64,000 nt of DNA, taken from the NCBI GenBank assembly GCA_964383465.1, contig CAYLGT010000001.1, positions 24,164-88,163 on the forward strand, in the 5' to 3' direction. Source of the stretch: CAYLGT01 sp964383465 (GTDB lineage: Bacteria > Patescibacteriota > Saccharimonadia > Saccharimonadales > Saccharimonadaceae). The position numbers and the translations under genes are program-made. Under the pieces are notes generated by a model that ran no database searches, was not told the DNA's origin, and worked only from the letters and a program-made list of their open reading frames with translations. Every line of letters starts with the position of its first letter. The first letter of the stretch is position 1. This document shows, piece after piece, positions 16,428-25,599 of the stretch.

Positions 16428-19400
16428 ATGACGTTTGAGGAACGATACAAAGCGCTCAACCCTGCGCAAAAAGAGGCGGTCGACACCATAGACGGGCCGG
16501 TCATGGTAGTCGCCGGGCCGGGCACCGGCAAAACTGAGCTACTCAGTGTACGTGTTGCCAACATACTTCGTCGCTCTGACGCACTCCCAGGCAACATACT
16601 TTGTCTGACATTTACGGAGTCGGGCGCCTACGCTATGCGCGAACGCCTGGCGGGGCTGATTGGCGCAGATGCTTACAAAGTTGCTGTGCACACGTTTCAT
16701 AGCTTTGGAAGTGAAATCATAAACCAGTATGCGCAGTATTTTTATAACGGCGCTTCATTTCGACCGGCCGACGAGCTTAGCAGCTATGAAGTACTCCGAA
16801 GTATCTTCGAGAAACTGCCTCATAGTAGCCGCCTCAGTTCAACCATGAACGCAGAGTACACCTACCTGCGCGACACCCAGAGCGCACTGAGTGACATCAA
16901 AAAAAGCGGCTTGACGTCTGACGAGCTACTGGCCATTTTGGATCGCAACGACGCATTTGTTCAGTGGCTCCAGCCGAAACTTCAACAAATACTGAGCGCT
17001 CGACTGAGCAAAAAGTCCATTCCACTGCTTGGTGGGCTCGCCAGCGAGGTCACAGCCTACAGCGAACCTTCGTACGAGCTCATCACCTACCAGCCCCTTC
17101 ACGAGCTACTGGCCGCAGATCTGACACGTGCCGTAGAGCAAGCAGAAACCGACGACAGCACGAAGCCCCTAAGTGCTTGGAAAAAAGCCTGGTGCGAAAA
17201 GCGTGCCGACGGCGAGCTAACCCTCAAAGACGCCAAACGCAGTGAGATTTTGCGTGCAGTAGCAGGCGTTTACTATGAATACCTGGTTGCCATGCAGGAA
17301 AAGGGTCTGTTCGACTTCGACGACATGATCTTGCGGGTCGTACACGCGACAGAAGTATTCGACGAACTGCGCTATAACCTACAGGAACAGTATCAGTACA
17401 TACTGGTTGATGAGTTTCAGGATACAAACGACGCACAAATGCGACTCATATGGAACCTAACCAACAACCCGAGCTCTGAGGGACGACCAAATATCATGGT
17501 AGTAGGTGACGATGACCAAGCTATCTACCGATTCCAGGGGGCAAATTTGTCTAACATCCTCGACTTTCACACGCTGTACCGAGATGTCCGTGTTGTGACC
17601 CTAAAAGACAATTATCGTTCAACCGCCGACATACTGGGCGTGGCGCGCGCAGCAATCACCAAAGCCGAAGAACGACTCGAGCATCGACTAGAGGGTGTCG
17701 ACAAAAGCCTCACCGCCCACCAGACTTCAGCTGGAGCTGTAGAGTTTACTTCATATGACACGCTGTCCGCTGAGCTTCAGGCGCTCGCCAAAAGAGTACA
17801 CGACGTACAGACTTCTCACCCAGACCGCACCCAAGCCATCGTTGCCCGGACACACCGGCAGCTTAGAGCTGTACTGCCTTATTTGCAGGCAAACCAGGTG
17901 AGTTATAGTTATGAGCAAAGAGAAAATGCACTCGATGCTGAGCCAGTCGCTCAACTGGAACTTGTTGCTCGAGTCGTTGACTATCTGGGCCATCAGCGTT
18001 TCGACGAAGTAAACGCATTACTGCCGGAACTGCTGGCACACCCGGCGTGGGGCATAGCGCCAGCCGAAGTGCTCAAACTCAGCATCGCTGCCTATCGAGA
18101 CAGGCGCTTTTGGCTCGAGCTGATGCTGCACGAAGAAGGTCATCTCCGTGCCATAGCTGAGTGGCTTGTCGTTGCTGCTCATGTGTCCCTCAGTCAACCA
18201 CTCGAATACATACTCGACACACTCGTTGGTGCAGAAACAAGTCAAATTGCCGACAGCGCACATGACGAGTCCGACCCCGAAGATGACGAGGAGCTAGAAG
18301 GCTTTCGCTCACCACTACGTGAATGGTTCTTCGACACCGAGAGTCTTAAAAAGGATCCTGGACAATACCTGTCGTTTCTAGGAGCGCTTAGTACGCTACG
18401 CCACAAGCTTCGAGAGTTCCGGCCCAACCAACCGCTGAAACTGCATGACTTTGTCGAATTCATCGACATGCATCGACAGCTTGGTATCCCGATAAATACA
18501 TCAACAATGGTTGAAAAGGAAGGGCCAGTCGTGGAACTGCTCACTGCACATAAAAGCAAGGGGCTTGAGTACGATTATGTTCACGTTGTCGGACTCAGCG
18601 ATGCCACTTGGGGAGAGACAGCCCGAAGCCGCGCCAAACTCATAAGTTATCCTCACAATCTACCTATCGGCATGGGCAGCGACTCCTCGGATGAAAGAAT
18701 CCGCTTGCTGTTTGTGGCGTTGACCCGAGCGAAATCACATCTTCACTTGTCATACCACACCCATGAGCAGGGCGGAAAAGAAAGCTTACCGGTAGCGTAC
18801 CTCGACGAAATTTTGCCCACCCATCATAGTGGAAACGCCGACGACATACAGGCCGCTGAGCTGTTATGGCACGAGCGGTTACTGCATATAGAAAAATCAA
18901 AGCTCAGCGAACTACTCAGTCACACGCTTTCTCGTTACAAACTCAGCGCCACTCATCTGGGTAACTACCTCGACGTCACTCGCGGCGGTCCAGAGCTTTT
19001 TCTCATACAAAACCTGTTGCGCTTCCCTCAAGCCATGAGCCCCAGCGCAGCATTTGGCTCGTCGGTACATGCCGTACTACAAAAAGCCCACTCCGCCCTC
19101 AGTGCTACTGGCAAAAAACGCCCAGTCGAGGACCTGCTTGCTGACTTTGACCACGAACTTGAACGACACCACCTGAGTAGCGAAGAATTCGAGTATTTCT
19201 CTGGACGTGGAGCCGACGTGTTGAGCGCATTTTTCGCTGCCCGCTACGACACGTTCACACCCACACAACAAGTTGAACGAAGTTTCGGTTCTGAAACAGT
19301 CACACTAGGTGAAGCTCGTTTAACCGGTGCACTAGACCTCATAGATATCGACGAAACTACCAAGACTATCGTGGTAACAGACTACAAAACAGGCAAAGCA

Positions 19401-19736
19401 ACCAAGTCATGGCAGGGCAGAACACCCTATGAAAAACTGAAACTTCATCACTACCGTCAACAGCTTTTGTTTTATAAACTGCTCGTCGAAAACTCACGTC
19501 AATTTGCGGGCTATACCGTCACAAAGGGTGTTATCGAGTTTGTTGAGCCAGCTAGTGATGGCAGTTTTTGTCGGCTTGAACTCGAGTATGACAAAAACGA
19601 GCTAGAAGAGTTTAGCAAACTCATTGGTGCAGTTTGGGCGCGCATCCAGGCGCTTCATTTTAGTCTGGAAAACGAGTACACGGAAGATTTGTCGGGTGTA
19701 CTGGCCTTTGAAAAAGATCTGCGGCAGGCTTCATAG
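16428..19736 (+). CDS. UvrD/RecB-like helicase fused to a PD-(D/E)XK nuclease
   Basis: About 1,102 residues. SF1A helicase motifs in order: GPGTGKTE (Walker A, about 29), LCLTFTESGAYAMRERL (Ia), ILVDEFQDTND (Walker B), VVGDDDQAIYRFQGA (III), TLKDNYRS (IV), LLTAHKSKGLEYDYVHVVGL (V), LLFVALTRAKSHL (VI). The last 200 residues carry a RecB/AddB-type nuclease (LIDIDETTKTIVVTDYKTGK, then HHYRQQLLFYKLL, the QhxxY motif). Such proteins resect double-strand breaks. I choose ATG 16428, not 16419, because TACAAT at 16415-16420 overlaps the earlier ATG and lies 7 nt before the later one. Confidence 0.9.
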   Translation: MTFEERYKALNPAQKEAVDTIDGPVMVVAGPGTGKTELLSVRVANILRRSDALPGNILCLTFTESGAYAMRERLAGLIGADAYKVAVHTFHSFGSEIINQYAQYFYNGASFRPADELSSYEVLRSIFEKLPHSSRLSSTMNAEYTYLRDTQSALSDIKKSGLTSDELLAILDRNDAFVQWLQPKLQQILSARLSKKSIPLLGGLASEVTAYSEPSYELITYQPLHELLAADLTRAVEQAETDDSTKPLSAWKKAWCEKRADGELTLKDAKRSEILRAVAGVYYEYLVAMQEKGLFDFDDMILRVVHATEVFDELRYNLQEQYQYILVDEFQDTNDAQMRLIWNLTNNPSSEGRPNIMVVGDDDQAIYRFQGANLSNILDFHTLYRDVRVVTLKDNYRSTADILGVARAAITKAEERLEHRLEGVDKSLTAHQTSAGAVEFTSYDTLSAELQALAKRVHDVQTSHPDRTQAIVARTHRQLRAVLPYLQANQVSYSYEQRENALDAEPVAQLELVARVVDYLGHQRFDEVNALLPELLAHPAWGIAPAEVLKLSIAAYRDRRFWLELMLHEEGHLRAIAEWLVVAAHVSLSQPLEYILDTLVGAETSQIADSAHDESDPEDDEELEGFRSPLREWFFDTESLKKDPGQYLSFLGALSTLRHKLREFRPNQPLKLHDFVEFIDMHRQLGIPINTSTMVEKEGPVVELLTAHKSKGLEYDYVHVVGLSDATWGETARSRAKLISYPHNLPIGMGSDSSDERIRLLFVALTRAKSHLHLSYHTHEQGGKESLPVAYLDEILPTHHSGNADDIQAAELLWHERLLHIEKSKLSELLSHTLSRYKLSATHLGNYLDVTRGGPELFLIQNLLRFPQAMSPSAAFGSSVHAVLQKAHSALSATGKKRPVEDLLADFDHELERHHLSSEEFEYFSGRGADVLSAFFAARYDTFTPTQQVERSFGSETVTLGEARLTGALDLIDIDETTKTIVVTDYKTGKATKSWQGRTPYEKLKLHHYRQQLLFYKLLVENSRQFAGYTVTKGVIEFVEPASDGSFCRLELEYDKNELEEFSKLIGAVWARIQALHFSLENEYTEDLSGVLAFEKDLRQAS

Positions 19737-19745
19737 CCAAACGTG

Positions 19746-19774
19746 TTGACCAAATGTTTTATAGATGGTAGATT
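19746..19774 (+). promoter_or_regulatory. Promoter of the GC-rich tRNA/hairpin unit
   Basis: TTGACC, 17 bp, TAGATT, starting 10 nt after the helicase stop codon. Confidence 0.5.
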
Positions 19775-19854
19775 GGTCATTGTCTGTTATGGGAGACGTC
19801 TGAGCTGGACTACCGGCTCACTCTCATGGCAAAGTACCTATGTAAGTAGGCGAA

Positions 19855-20019
19855 ATGGGAGACCGCTACTCCGATGCCGCGCAGCGGATCGAGGAGGGCA
19901 ATGGTACTCAAAGTGATCGTGATCTACTCCAGGCGAACTGGGGTAACAAGTCGCGATTCCTGAGTCCTACTACTCAGCGATACCAGGACGCGGTGAAGAA
20001 GTTCGACAAGGGCAAGTAG
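19855..20019 (+). CDS. Small GC-rich ORF, 54 aa
   Basis: MGDRYSDAAQRIEEGNGTQS... ending VKKFDKGK. It uses GC-rich codons (AAG, GAG, GGC), unlike its neighbours, is hydrophilic, and ends 10 nt before the first tRNA-like gene. It has no clear ribosome site (GTAGGCGAA before ATG). Function unknown; it belongs to the GC-rich unit by position and composition. Confidence 0.4.
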   Translation: MGDRYSDAAQRIEEGNGTQSDRDLLQANWGNKSRFLSPTTQRYQDAVKKFDKGK

Positions 20020-20029
20020 TTTCATCCAC

Positions 20030-20101
20030 GCAGGGGTAGCTCAGAGGAGAGCGTTCACTTGCCAAGTGAAAGGGCCTGGTTCGACACCGGCCCCTGCTCC
20101 A
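20030..20101 (+). tRNA. tRNA-Gly (GCC)-like, shortened T arm
   Basis: Acceptor GCAGGGG/CCCCTGC is perfect; anticodon arm TTCAC-TTGCCAA-GTGAA gives GCC; CCA is encoded. The T stem allows only 4 bp (CTGG-TTCGACA-CCGG), and the whole is 72 nt including CCA, about 3 short. Confidence 0.7.
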
Positions 20102-20173
20102 GGGTAGTTGGCGCAGATGGAAGCGCGCTTCATGTACCTGAAGAGGTCGCGGGTTCAAGCCCCGCACTACCCA
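20102..20173 (+). tRNA. tRNA-like gene with 6-nt anticodon loop, identity unclear
   Basis: Perfect acceptor (GGGTAGT/ACTACCC), D stem (GCGC/GCGC) and T arm (GCGGG-TTCAAGC-CCCGC). The anticodon stem CTTCA/TGAAG is also perfect but closes a loop of only six bases, TGTACC, so no normal anticodon can be assigned. It follows the Gly gene with no spacer and lacks an encoded CCA (CCG follows). Confidence 0.55.
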
Positions 20174-20175
20174 CC

Positions 20176-20249
20176 GAGCCTGTAGTCTAGCGGTCACAGG
20201 ACACCCGCTTCAAAAGCGGTCGGCGTCGGTTCGAATCCGACCAGGCTCG
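20176..20249 (+). tRNA. tRNA-like gene, anticodon CAA, short variable arm
   Basis: Acceptor GAGCCTG/CAGGCTC and T arm GTCGG-TTCGAAT-CCGAC are perfect. The anticodon loop TTCAAAA reads CAA (Leu), yet the variable region has about 4-5 nt, whereas bacterial tRNA-Leu has a long arm. The first anticodon-stem pair is mismatched. It starts 2 nt after its neighbour. Confidence 0.55.
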
Positions 20250-20645
20250 CTGGGAGCACATGAATCTTGGGGTTCATGAACTCCCTGCCAACCCCCGGAG
20301 CGGCGCCGACCCCCACCTAGGTGTCGTTCCGGGCTGACTTCTGATCACAACGATCAGTAAAAAACGTGAGACCTGGCAGCATTGGGGAAGCTCTGCCGCC
20401 AGGTCTCACCCCAACTTGCGACACCCGCCCCCGTGGGCTCGCAAGGACGAGGAATCCCGGCCCTCGTCACCTCCGCCCTCACGGGGTCTGGCCAAGTGTC
20501 AGGCCCCGTGAGGGACCAAGCTTCGGGCTGACCCTAGGGTCCAGGCGCTCCGGCCAGCCGCGCCTGTGAGCGACAGCTGTTGCTGCAGCTGTCGCTCGCC
20601 CCTCCTTCTTTTGAGCCACTCGTTATGAGTGGCTCTTCAACTTTT
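20250..20645 (+). ncRNA. Chain of GC-rich hairpins after the tRNA-like triplet
   Basis: At least seven strong stems in 400 nt: GGGAG..CATGAA/TTCATG..CTCCC (20251-20285), CCCGGA/TTCCGGG arm (near 20294-20334), CTGATC/GATCAG (near 20341), GTGAGACCTGGC/GCCAGGTCTCAC (20367-20409), CTTGCGA/TCGCAAG (near 20414), CCCTCACGGGG/CCCCGTGAGGG (near 20476-20515) and GAGCGACAGCTG/CAGCTGTCGCTC (near 20569-20598). The last stem, GAGCCACTC/GAGTGGCTC (20613-20636), with TTCAACTTTT, is the terminator. No known RNA family recognised. Confidence 0.5.
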
Positions 20646-20664
20646 ATGAGATAATTAACTACTG

Positions 20665-21609
20665 ATGACAAATTTTTGGCATACCCTGGAAAAACCTTTC
20701 TTCGTCCTAGCACCTATGGAGGCTGTTACGGACGTGATTTTTCGTCATGTCGTCGCGTCGGCCGCTCGACCCGACCTCTACTTCACGGAATTCACCAACG
20801 CTACCGGCTGGGTGCACGCTGGACAAAAAGCCATCGGTGGAAGACTGGTAAAAACTGGCGACGAAACACCTATCGTCGCGCAAATATGGGGTGGTGAACC
20901 GGGCGATATGGCTGCCCTCGCAGCGCACTGCAAAGAACTCGGTTTTGATGGCATCGACATAAACATGGGGTGTCCAGCCAAAAGTGCCATAAAAAGTGGT
21001 GGCTCGGCGCTCATCCGTAAACCAGAGCTCGCCGTAGAGGCAATCGCAGCCGCAAAAACCGCTGGATTGCCTGTGAGTGTCAAAACACGTCTCGGGTATA
21101 CCTCTATAGACGAATGGCGTGAGTGGCTTGCGATATTACTCAAACAGGACGTCGTCGCCCTGACCATACATCTTCGTACCAAAAAAGAGATGAGCAAAGT
21201 TCCTGCTCACCACGAACTCATCCCCGAGATCAAAAAGCTGCGCGATGAAGTTGCCCCCCAAACGCTCCTGATCATCAACGGTGACATCGAAGACCGTGTA
21301 CACGGTCAAAAGCTCATCGATGAGCATGGTGTCGATGGCGTCATGATTGGGCGCGGCATATTCCACAACCCATTTGCATTCGAAAAGACGCCGCGAGTTC
21401 ATACAAAAAAAGAACTCATAGAGCTACTACTTCATCATCTAGACCTTTACGACGAGTTCCATGAAACCACTGGTCGGCCTTATGATACGCTGAAACGTTT
21501 CTTCAAGATATATGTGCGTGATTTCGAGGGCGCCGCAGAAACTAGAGACCAGCTCATGCACACCAAGTCGACTGCGGAAGCCAGGGAAGTTCTCAGCAAA
21601 CTCTCATAG
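20665..21609 (+). CDS. dus: tRNA-dihydrouridine synthase
   Basis: 314 residues, normal Dus length. FMN-binding TIM barrel with the family marks PMEAVTDVIFRHV near the start, the catalytic-Cys block GIDINMGCPAKSAIKSGGS (residues about 92-110), SVKTRLGY, LTIHLRTKKEMSKVPA, and MIGRGIFHNPF. It reduces uridines in the D loop of tRNAs. GATAAT at 20650-20655 lies 9 nt before the ATG. Its place directly after a tRNA-like array is probably coincidence, since the array has its own terminator. Confidence 0.93.
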   Translation: MTNFWHTLEKPFFVLAPMEAVTDVIFRHVVASAARPDLYFTEFTNATGWVHAGQKAIGGRLVKTGDETPIVAQIWGGEPGDMAALAAHCKELGFDGIDINMGCPAKSAIKSGGSALIRKPELAVEAIAAAKTAGLPVSVKTRLGYTSIDEWREWLAILLKQDVVALTIHLRTKKEMSKVPAHHELIPEIKKLRDEVAPQTLLIINGDIEDRVHGQKLIDEHGVDGVMIGRGIFHNPFAFEKTPRVHTKKELIELLLHHLDLYDEFHETTGRPYDTLKRFFKIYVRDFEGAAETRDQLMHTKSTAEAREVLSKLS

Positions 21610-21627
21610 CGGTGCTATACTTCCTAT

Positions 21628-22574
21628 ATGAGTAAAGTATCTAACAGTAAGGCAGCGACTCCTTACGAAAACAACCCGTTCTACGTCGCAATCCAGGGGA
21701 TCGAGCTCCTCTTTAACAAAGCAAAGGGCGTCGGCATCTTTCTAGCCATCTTTGCCGTAGTGTCGCTTTTTAGCTCACTGCCATCATCGTTCATGCCAGC
21801 CACGCAGGTGAATGATACAAACGTCTCGAGCAGCGAACAGATCGCTCAAGACGAAGCAGACGCAAAAGAGTTTGTCAGCACCGTTCAAAATATCCCTGTC
21901 CAGTTCTGGTTGGTGCTCGCTCTGATCGTCCTTATCGTGTTTGCTTTTGCCCTTTTTATAGGATTTTTCATACAAGGAGTAATAGATTACACGAGCGCTC
22001 AACTCGCTCTTGGAAAAGAAGTGAGTTTCAGTGAGGCCGCAAAAGGAACTCTTTCTGGGTTCTGGGGGTATGCGTGGGTCATGTTCCTCGCTGGCCTTAA
22101 AACCTTCTTGTGGACACTTCTGTTTATCATCCCTGGCATCATCATGGCGGTACGTTACTCGCNNNNNNNNNNNNNNNNNNNNNNNNNNNNNNNNNNNNNN
22201 NNNNNNNNNNNNNNNNNNNNNNNNNNNNNNNNNNNNNNNNNNNNNNNNNNNNNNNNNNNNNNGCCGGGAAAAAGGGTAACGAAGCCATCAATCACTCACT
22301 CTCACTCACACAAGGCGCATGGCTCACGACAAACGCTTCGCAGGTTCTTTTGCCACTCATCACTTTCGGCGTTGCAGGAGCATTATTTTCCCCTGGTACT
22401 AAAGCCGTTTTATATCGTCAGCTAGACGCCGTAACAGCTAAGGGCGAGGCAAAGCCAGCAGCTCACATACTTTCATGGCTTGTACTAGTTCTGCCACTTA
22501 TATTCTTTGCTCTCATCATACTCATGGTCCTGCTTCTGGCTGCAGCATTTGCAAACTACGCAGGCACTCTGTAG
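21628..22574 (+). CDS. Multispanning membrane protein, interrupted by assembly gap
   Basis: N-terminal part (21628-22162) and C-terminal part (to the TAG at 22574) flank 100 Ns at 22163-22262; the frames differ, as expected if the gap length is arbitrary. There are about five to six membrane segments in all, with LWTLLFIIPGIIMAVRYS before the gap, a pattern seen in DUF975-like proteins. TATACT (21616-21621) ends exactly 6 nt before the ATG, so the mRNA should be leaderless. Function unknown. Confidence 0.65.
22163..22262. other. Assembly gap (100 N)
   Basis: Exactly 100 Ns, a conventional scaffold placeholder, so distances across it are not real. Confidence 0.98.
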
Positions 22575-22594
22575 AAAAAAGAAGGATACATCTG

Positions 22595-23011
22595 CTAATG
22601 TCGCCGACGAAGCCCGGCGACTTTTAGTCTGACGGCAGCGCGGTTCATGAGCGCCTCTGCTTCAGAGATACTGACCGCATCCTTGGCCGCTTCACGGAGT
22701 TTCTTGGCTCGCTCAAGCGCTGCTTCGATATCTTTAGCGACCAGATCATCGGCGTGATCCGCTTCGTCGACGAGGATGCGAACAAGTCTCTGATCTACCT
22801 GGACGACACCCCCGGAGAGCGCGTACGCCTCACGCTGCTCGTCACGATCGGACTTTTTGCGTCGCACATAGAGTACGCCGTCTTTCGCCACAGTGATGAT
22901 TGGGGTATGACCCGGAAAGACCGAGATGTCACCGTCGATAGTCGGGACGGTCACCTCGTAGACTTCTTCGGACAGCTTCTCGCCACTGAGCGTGATGAGT
23001 TCAAGTTGCAT
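22595..23011 (-). CDS. atpC: F1Fo ATP synthase subunit epsilon
   Basis: 138 residues. The N-terminal beta-sandwich is typical (MQLELITLSGEKLSEEVYEV, then GDISVFPGHTPIITVAKDGV), followed by the C-terminal helical hairpin (AALERAKKLREAAKDAVSIS). It belongs to the central stalk. It is the last gene of the operon and begins 3 nt after atpD. Confidence 0.95.
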   Translation of the reverse strand: MQLELITLSGEKLSEEVYEVTVPTIDGDISVFPGHTPIITVAKDGVLYVRRKKSDRDEQREAYALSGGVVQVDQRLVRILVDEADHADDLVAKDIEAALERAKKLREAAKDAVSISEAEALMNRAAVRLKVAGLRRRH

Positions 23012-23014
23012 GGT

Positions 23015-24385
23015 TTAGAGCGCACCCTTCATGTAGAAGTCTTTTTCTGGTTTGTCGTCGTGCTTACCGTCACAGATTTCTGCAAATCCTTTTATAGTGT
23101 CCGCTAGTTTTACATACGAACCAGGAGCACCGGTGAAGCCTTCGGCGACGTGAAAAGGTTGTGAAAAGAAGCGCTGAATTCGTCGAGCGCGAGCGACGGT
23201 AAGCTTGTCCTCGTCACTCAGTTCTTCCATGCCCATGATGGCGATGATGTCCTGAAGGTCTTTGTATCGCTGCAAAATTCGCTGTACTTCACGTGCCACG
23301 CGGTAGTGCTCTTCACCCACGATCTCTGGATCAAGAATCGTCGAACTACTGTCGAGCGGGTCAACCGCAGGGTAGATTCCGATCTCGGTTAGAGCACGGT
23401 TGAGCACGATAGTACTGTCGAGGTGAGAAAAGGTGGCAGCCGGGGCAGGGTCAGTTAGGTCGTCGGCAGGCACGTAGACGGCTTGCACGGAAGTGACCGA
23501 ACCTTTTTTGGTACTCGTAATTCGTTCTTGAAGTTGACCCATTTCTTGCTGCAAGTTCGGCTGGTAGCCCACTGCGGAAGGTAAACGACCGAGTAGGGCG
23601 GATACTTCTGAACCTGCCTGGGTGAAGCGGAAAATGTTGTCGATGAAAAGCAACACATCTTTGCCTTCGTCACGGAATGCTTCAGCCATAGTGAGACCCG
23701 TCAGCGCTACACGCAGACGTGCTCCTGGTGGTTCATTCATCTGACCAAAGACGAGGCTGGTTTTGTCGAGGACCCCAGAATCTTTCATCTCGTGATAAAG
23801 GTCATTTCCTTCACGGGTTCGCTCACCAACACCGGCAAATACCGAACTTCCAGAGTGAAACTTAGCGATGTTGTTGATCAGCTCCTGGATAAGCACAGTT
23901 TTTCCAACACCAGCACCACCAAACAGACCAACTTTTCCACCTTTGGCAATCGGCGCGATCAAGTCGATAACCTTGATACCTGTTTCAAGTACTTCAGTTT
24001 TACCTGATTGTTCGGTCAGGGCGGGTGCTGAGGCGTGGATCGGAGCAGTTTTCGCTTTTACTGCTTTCATGCCGTCGATTGGTTGTCCGATGACGTTAAA
24101 CATGCGACCCTGAGTTTCTTTACCAACTGGAACCGAAATCGGTGCACCAGTCGCAACTACTTTGTCGCCTCGCTTTAAACCATCTGTGCTAGAAAGAGCA
24201 ATCGCGCGAACACTCGACTCGCTCAGGTGCTGCGCAACTTCGAGCACTAACTTGTCATCACCGCTTCCTACTTCCAAGGCGTCGTAAATTGCTGGCAAAC
24301 TACCTTTTTCAAACTCGACGTCGACGACCACGCCAACCACCTGGGTCACAGTTCCGTCGACTTTTTTTGTTGCTGTTACCATCAT
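23015..24385 (-). CDS. atpD: F1Fo ATP synthase subunit beta
   Basis: 456 residues, catalytic subunit. Walker A GLFGGAGVGKTVLIQELINN (residues about 150-169), GERTREGNDLYHEM (catalytic Glu region), VLLFIDNIFRFTQAGSEVSA (Walker B) and the DELSEED-like MEELSDEDKLTVARAR. AAAGGAGAG lies before two adjacent ATGs, at 24385 and 24382; either could be used. Confidence 0.97.
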   Translation of the reverse strand: MMVTATKKVDGTVTQVVGVVVDVEFEKGSLPAIYDALEVGSGDDKLVLEVAQHLSESSVRAIALSSTDGLKRGDKVVATGAPISVPVGKETQGRMFNVIGQPIDGMKAVKAKTAPIHASAPALTEQSGKTEVLETGIKVIDLIAPIAKGGKVGLFGGAGVGKTVLIQELINNIAKFHSGSSVFAGVGERTREGNDLYHEMKDSGVLDKTSLVFGQMNEPPGARLRVALTGLTMAEAFRDEGKDVLLFIDNIFRFTQAGSEVSALLGRLPSAVGYQPNLQQEMGQLQERITSTKKGSVTSVQAVYVPADDLTDPAPAATFSHLDSTIVLNRALTEIGIYPAVDPLDSSSTILDPEIVGEEHYRVAREVQRILQRYKDLQDIIAIMGMEELSDEDKLTVARARRIQRFFSQPFHVAEGFTGAPGSYVKLADTIKGFAEICDGKHDDKPEKDFYMKGAL

Positions 24386-24394
24386 TACTCTCCT

Positions 24395-24733
24395 TTATTC
24401 ATCCCGCTTTTGTTCTATTAAACCCTGAAGTACACCTAGTACCCTGCCAAGAACAGGCGCTCTTTGACGCTGTAACTCTGCAGGTGAAATTTCGTTAGCA
24501 AGGTCTTCAAAAAAACTTCCGTCTTTATCCCCTATGGGAAATTCGGTCCCATCACGCAGTCCCGCTATCGCTGCCTTACGAACTGTGTGACGAAACAGCT
24601 CCTGATCATCGAGTGACAATTCACAAAACTCAGGAGTATCTGACACTACCTCACCGACGATTCTATCAACATATACCGCCTCATCTGAGTACGTGGGCTC
24701 AGAGTCCATCTTGCCTTGATATGGTCGATTCAC
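24395..24733 (-). CDS. Extra ORF inside the atp operon, 112 aa
   Basis: Lies between atpG and atpD, a place where F-type operons normally have nothing. It overlaps the atpG stop (ATGA), so it is co-translated, and ends 9 nt before atpD. It is acidic in the N-terminal half (DSEPTYSDEAVYVDRIVGEV) and helical and basic at the end (RQRAPVLGRVLGVLQGLIEQ), with no membrane segment or Cys pattern beyond one Cys. Not recognised. Position suggests a partner, inhibitor or assembly factor of F1 (inference). Confidence 0.75.
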   Translation of the reverse strand: MNRPYQGKMDSEPTYSDEAVYVDRIVGEVVSDTPEFCELSLDDQELFRHTVRKAAIAGLRDGTEFPIGDKDGSFFEDLANEISPAELQRQRAPVLGRVLGVLQGLIEQKRDE

Positions 24734-25599
24734 GACATCGCCTCCACACCAGCTGAAATCTCACTCAGTTCTTGAGTAATTGCCGCTTGCCGGACTTTGT
24801 TCATCTCAAGTGTCAACGCATCAACGATTTCACTCGCGTTATCACTGGCATTTTTCATAGCGACCCTTCGCATAGCATGCTCACTCGCCCTGGCGTCAAG
24901 CACTGCCTGAAATAACTGGGCTTCGACAAGTCGAGTCGTCACATAGTCCAGAACTTCTTCGGTCGAAGGCTCAAACTTTGGGTCACCTACAGCTTGATGC
25001 GTCTCGATGTCTTTCGGTCCAGCAGGGAGGAGGTTCATAAGTTCTGCTGTTTGCGTAAAGCTGTTTACAAAACGAGTCGTGATGACTTTGACGTTATCTA
25101 TTTCACCACTTAAAAACATGTCCACAGCAGTTTTCAAAATCGGACGTACGTCGTCTACCGTGACGTGTTCGGCTAACTGGTACGAACTGTGTGCTTCGAC
25201 ATCCTTCAGTTTCGCGACAAAGTTCGCCGCTTTACGACCGACAGTTATCACCATGGTGTTGATACCGCGCTCGTCATCACTGCGAACCTTTTTTACGAGC
25301 AACTTGAGTGCGTTTGCGTTATAGGCGCCAGCTAGTCCGCGGTCACTGGTGAGTACGATAATCATACGATTTTTCGTCTTTCGCTTTTCGTAGAGCGGGC
25401 TCAGCCGTACATCGGTCGTTGCGGCGAGCGTTGCCAAGATGTCGAGGGCAACGTCGTTGAACCGTTTTGTTGACAAGGCCTGCTCCTGTGCGCGACGAAG
25501 TTTACTGCTCGCAACCAGTTCCATAGCTTTAGTAATCTGCTTGTTTGACGAAACAGATCGTATGCGTGACTTGATCTGGCGCGTACTAGCCACTGACAA
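24730..25599 (-). CDS. atpG: F1Fo ATP synthase subunit gamma
   Basis: 289 residues. Both conserved ends are present: RQIKSRIRSVSSNKQITKAM (N-terminal helix with the KIT-AM block) and MRRVAMKNASDNASEIVDAL plus ITQELSEISAGVEA at the C-terminus. SDRGLAGAYNA marks the Rossmann-like domain. It overlaps atpA by 14 nt and the extra ORF by 4 nt. Confidence 0.96.
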   Translation of the reverse strand: MSVASTRQIKSRIRSVSSNKQITKAMELVASSKLRRAQEQALSTKRFNDVALDILATLAATTDVRLSPLYEKRKTKNRMIIVLTSDRGLAGAYNANALKLLVKKVRSDDERGINTMVITVGRKAANFVAKLKDVEAHSSYQLAEHVTVDDVRPILKTAVDMFLSGEIDNVKVITTRFVNSFTQTAELMNLLPAGPKDIETHQAVGDPKFEPSTEEVLDYVTTRLVEAQLFQAVLDARASEHAMRRVAMKNASDNASEIVDALTLEMNKVRQAAITQELSEISAGVEAMS

